Positions 63,697 through 64,000 of a stretch of 64,000 nucleotides of DNA are shown here, piece after piece. Both the position numbers and the translations under genes were made by a program. The stretch is taken from assembly GCF_001717505.1 (NCBI RefSeq), contig NZ_CP017037.1, positions 1,031,001-1,095,000 on the forward strand. Reading direction: 5' to 3'. Below the pieces are notes generated by a model that had not been told where the DNA came from, ran no database searches, and was given only the letters and a program-made list of their open reading frames with translations. This stretch comes from Dialister pneumosintes (lineage in GTDB: Bacteria > Bacillota > Negativicutes > Veillonellales > Dialisteraceae). Every line of letters begins with the position of its first letter. The stretch's first letter is position 1.

Positions 63697-64000
63697 ATGA
63701 TGACACAAGGCTCTCTACCGTTGGTATCAGTTATTATCCCCATATACCATGGTGAAAATTATGTACAAGAAGCAGTTCGAAGTATTTTAAATCAAACCTA
63801 TCCGCATATTGAATTATTACTGATTGATGACGGTTCCCCGGATAAGAGTGGAGAACTTTGTGACGAAATAGCTTCCTCTGATGCACGTATTCAAGTGTTC
63901 CATATTCCACATCAGGGGGTAGCCGCTGCCAGAAATGTAGGACTTGACCATGCCAAAGGCGACTATATTTGTTTCTTTGATGTCGATGATCATATGTATG
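63697..64000 (+). CDS. Family 2 glycosyltransferase, N-terminal part (cut by window end)
   Basis: The first 101 residues of a GT-A fold glycosyltransferase (family 2). It begins SLPLVSVIIPIYHGENYV, continues SILNQTYPHIELLLIDDGSPD, and reaches the metal-binding region YICFFDVDD. Such enzymes transfer sugars from nucleotide donors to surface polysaccharide or LPS acceptors. AAAGGA lies nine bases before ATG 63697. The gene runs off the right edge, so length and acceptor cannot be judged. Confidence 0.9.
   Translation, partial: MMTQGSLPLVSVIIPIYHGENYVQEAVRSILNQTYPHIELLLIDDGSPDKSGELCDEIASSDARIQVFHIPHQGVAAARNVGLDHAKGDYICFFDVDDHMY

Overview
The window is about 37% G+C and looks like a diderm Firmicute of the class Negativicutes (Veillonella/Dialister-like), although nothing here fixes the genus. 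The core genes are of Firmicute type: a Lon family protease of the LonC type, DnaB, CsoR-CopA, a CcpN-like regulator next to a PEP synthase regulatory protein, and a YitT protein. Alongside them are Gram-negative envelope genes: a phosphoethanolamine transferase, an LPS-kinase-like protein and a small outer-membrane beta-barrel with a signal peptide and a C-terminal Phe. Anaerobic class III ribonucleotide reductase (nrdD/nrdG) fits an anaerobe.

Layout. 0-9 kb: cupin, M18 aminopeptidase, tRNA-Gly(CCC), SPFH protein, copper efflux (csoR-copA with a textbook operator), aspA and an OGG1-like glycosylase. 9-20 kb: nrdD/nrdG behind a pair of NrdR boxes, tatD, upp, family 4 uracil-DNA glycosylase, dnaB, lonC, yfbR, thiD and a broken histidine phosphatase. 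20-26 kb: membrane proteins, two universal stress proteins, a pair of half-size DMT transporters behind a structured leader RNA, tcdA and tyrS. 26-46 kb: sbcDC, CNNM/CBS protein, dinB, dgt, arsR, the PEP synthase cluster, PBP1A, a methyltransferase, rsmG-mnmG, thioredoxin and ferritin. 46-54 kb: envelope genes, YitT, a GNAT and a DUF2156 protein. Most genes from 1 to 54 kb lie on the minus strand.

At 54.1-55.0 kb there is a gene-free AT-rich stretch with five DnaA-box matches, a possible replication origin or other DnaA-binding locus, followed by two decayed CRISPR repeats. A complete type II-A CRISPR-Cas locus fills 55.2-62.9 kb. In minus-strand transcription order it is cas9, cas1, cas2, csn2, leader and a 20-repeat array, with the tracrRNA encoded divergently upstream of cas9. 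An outer-membrane protein gene and the start of a glycosyltransferase gene close the window.

The points most worth following are these. Two spacers target the same protospacer but differ by one seed base. cas1 is frameshifted in a locus whose repeats are otherwise uniform. Two orphan repeats keep only the tracrRNA-pairing half. An 18-bp palindrome sits between cas9 and tracrRNA. A terminator/antiterminator leader RNA plus an Arg-rich leader peptide precede the paired DMT genes. All calls come from reading the sequence; no database search was run.
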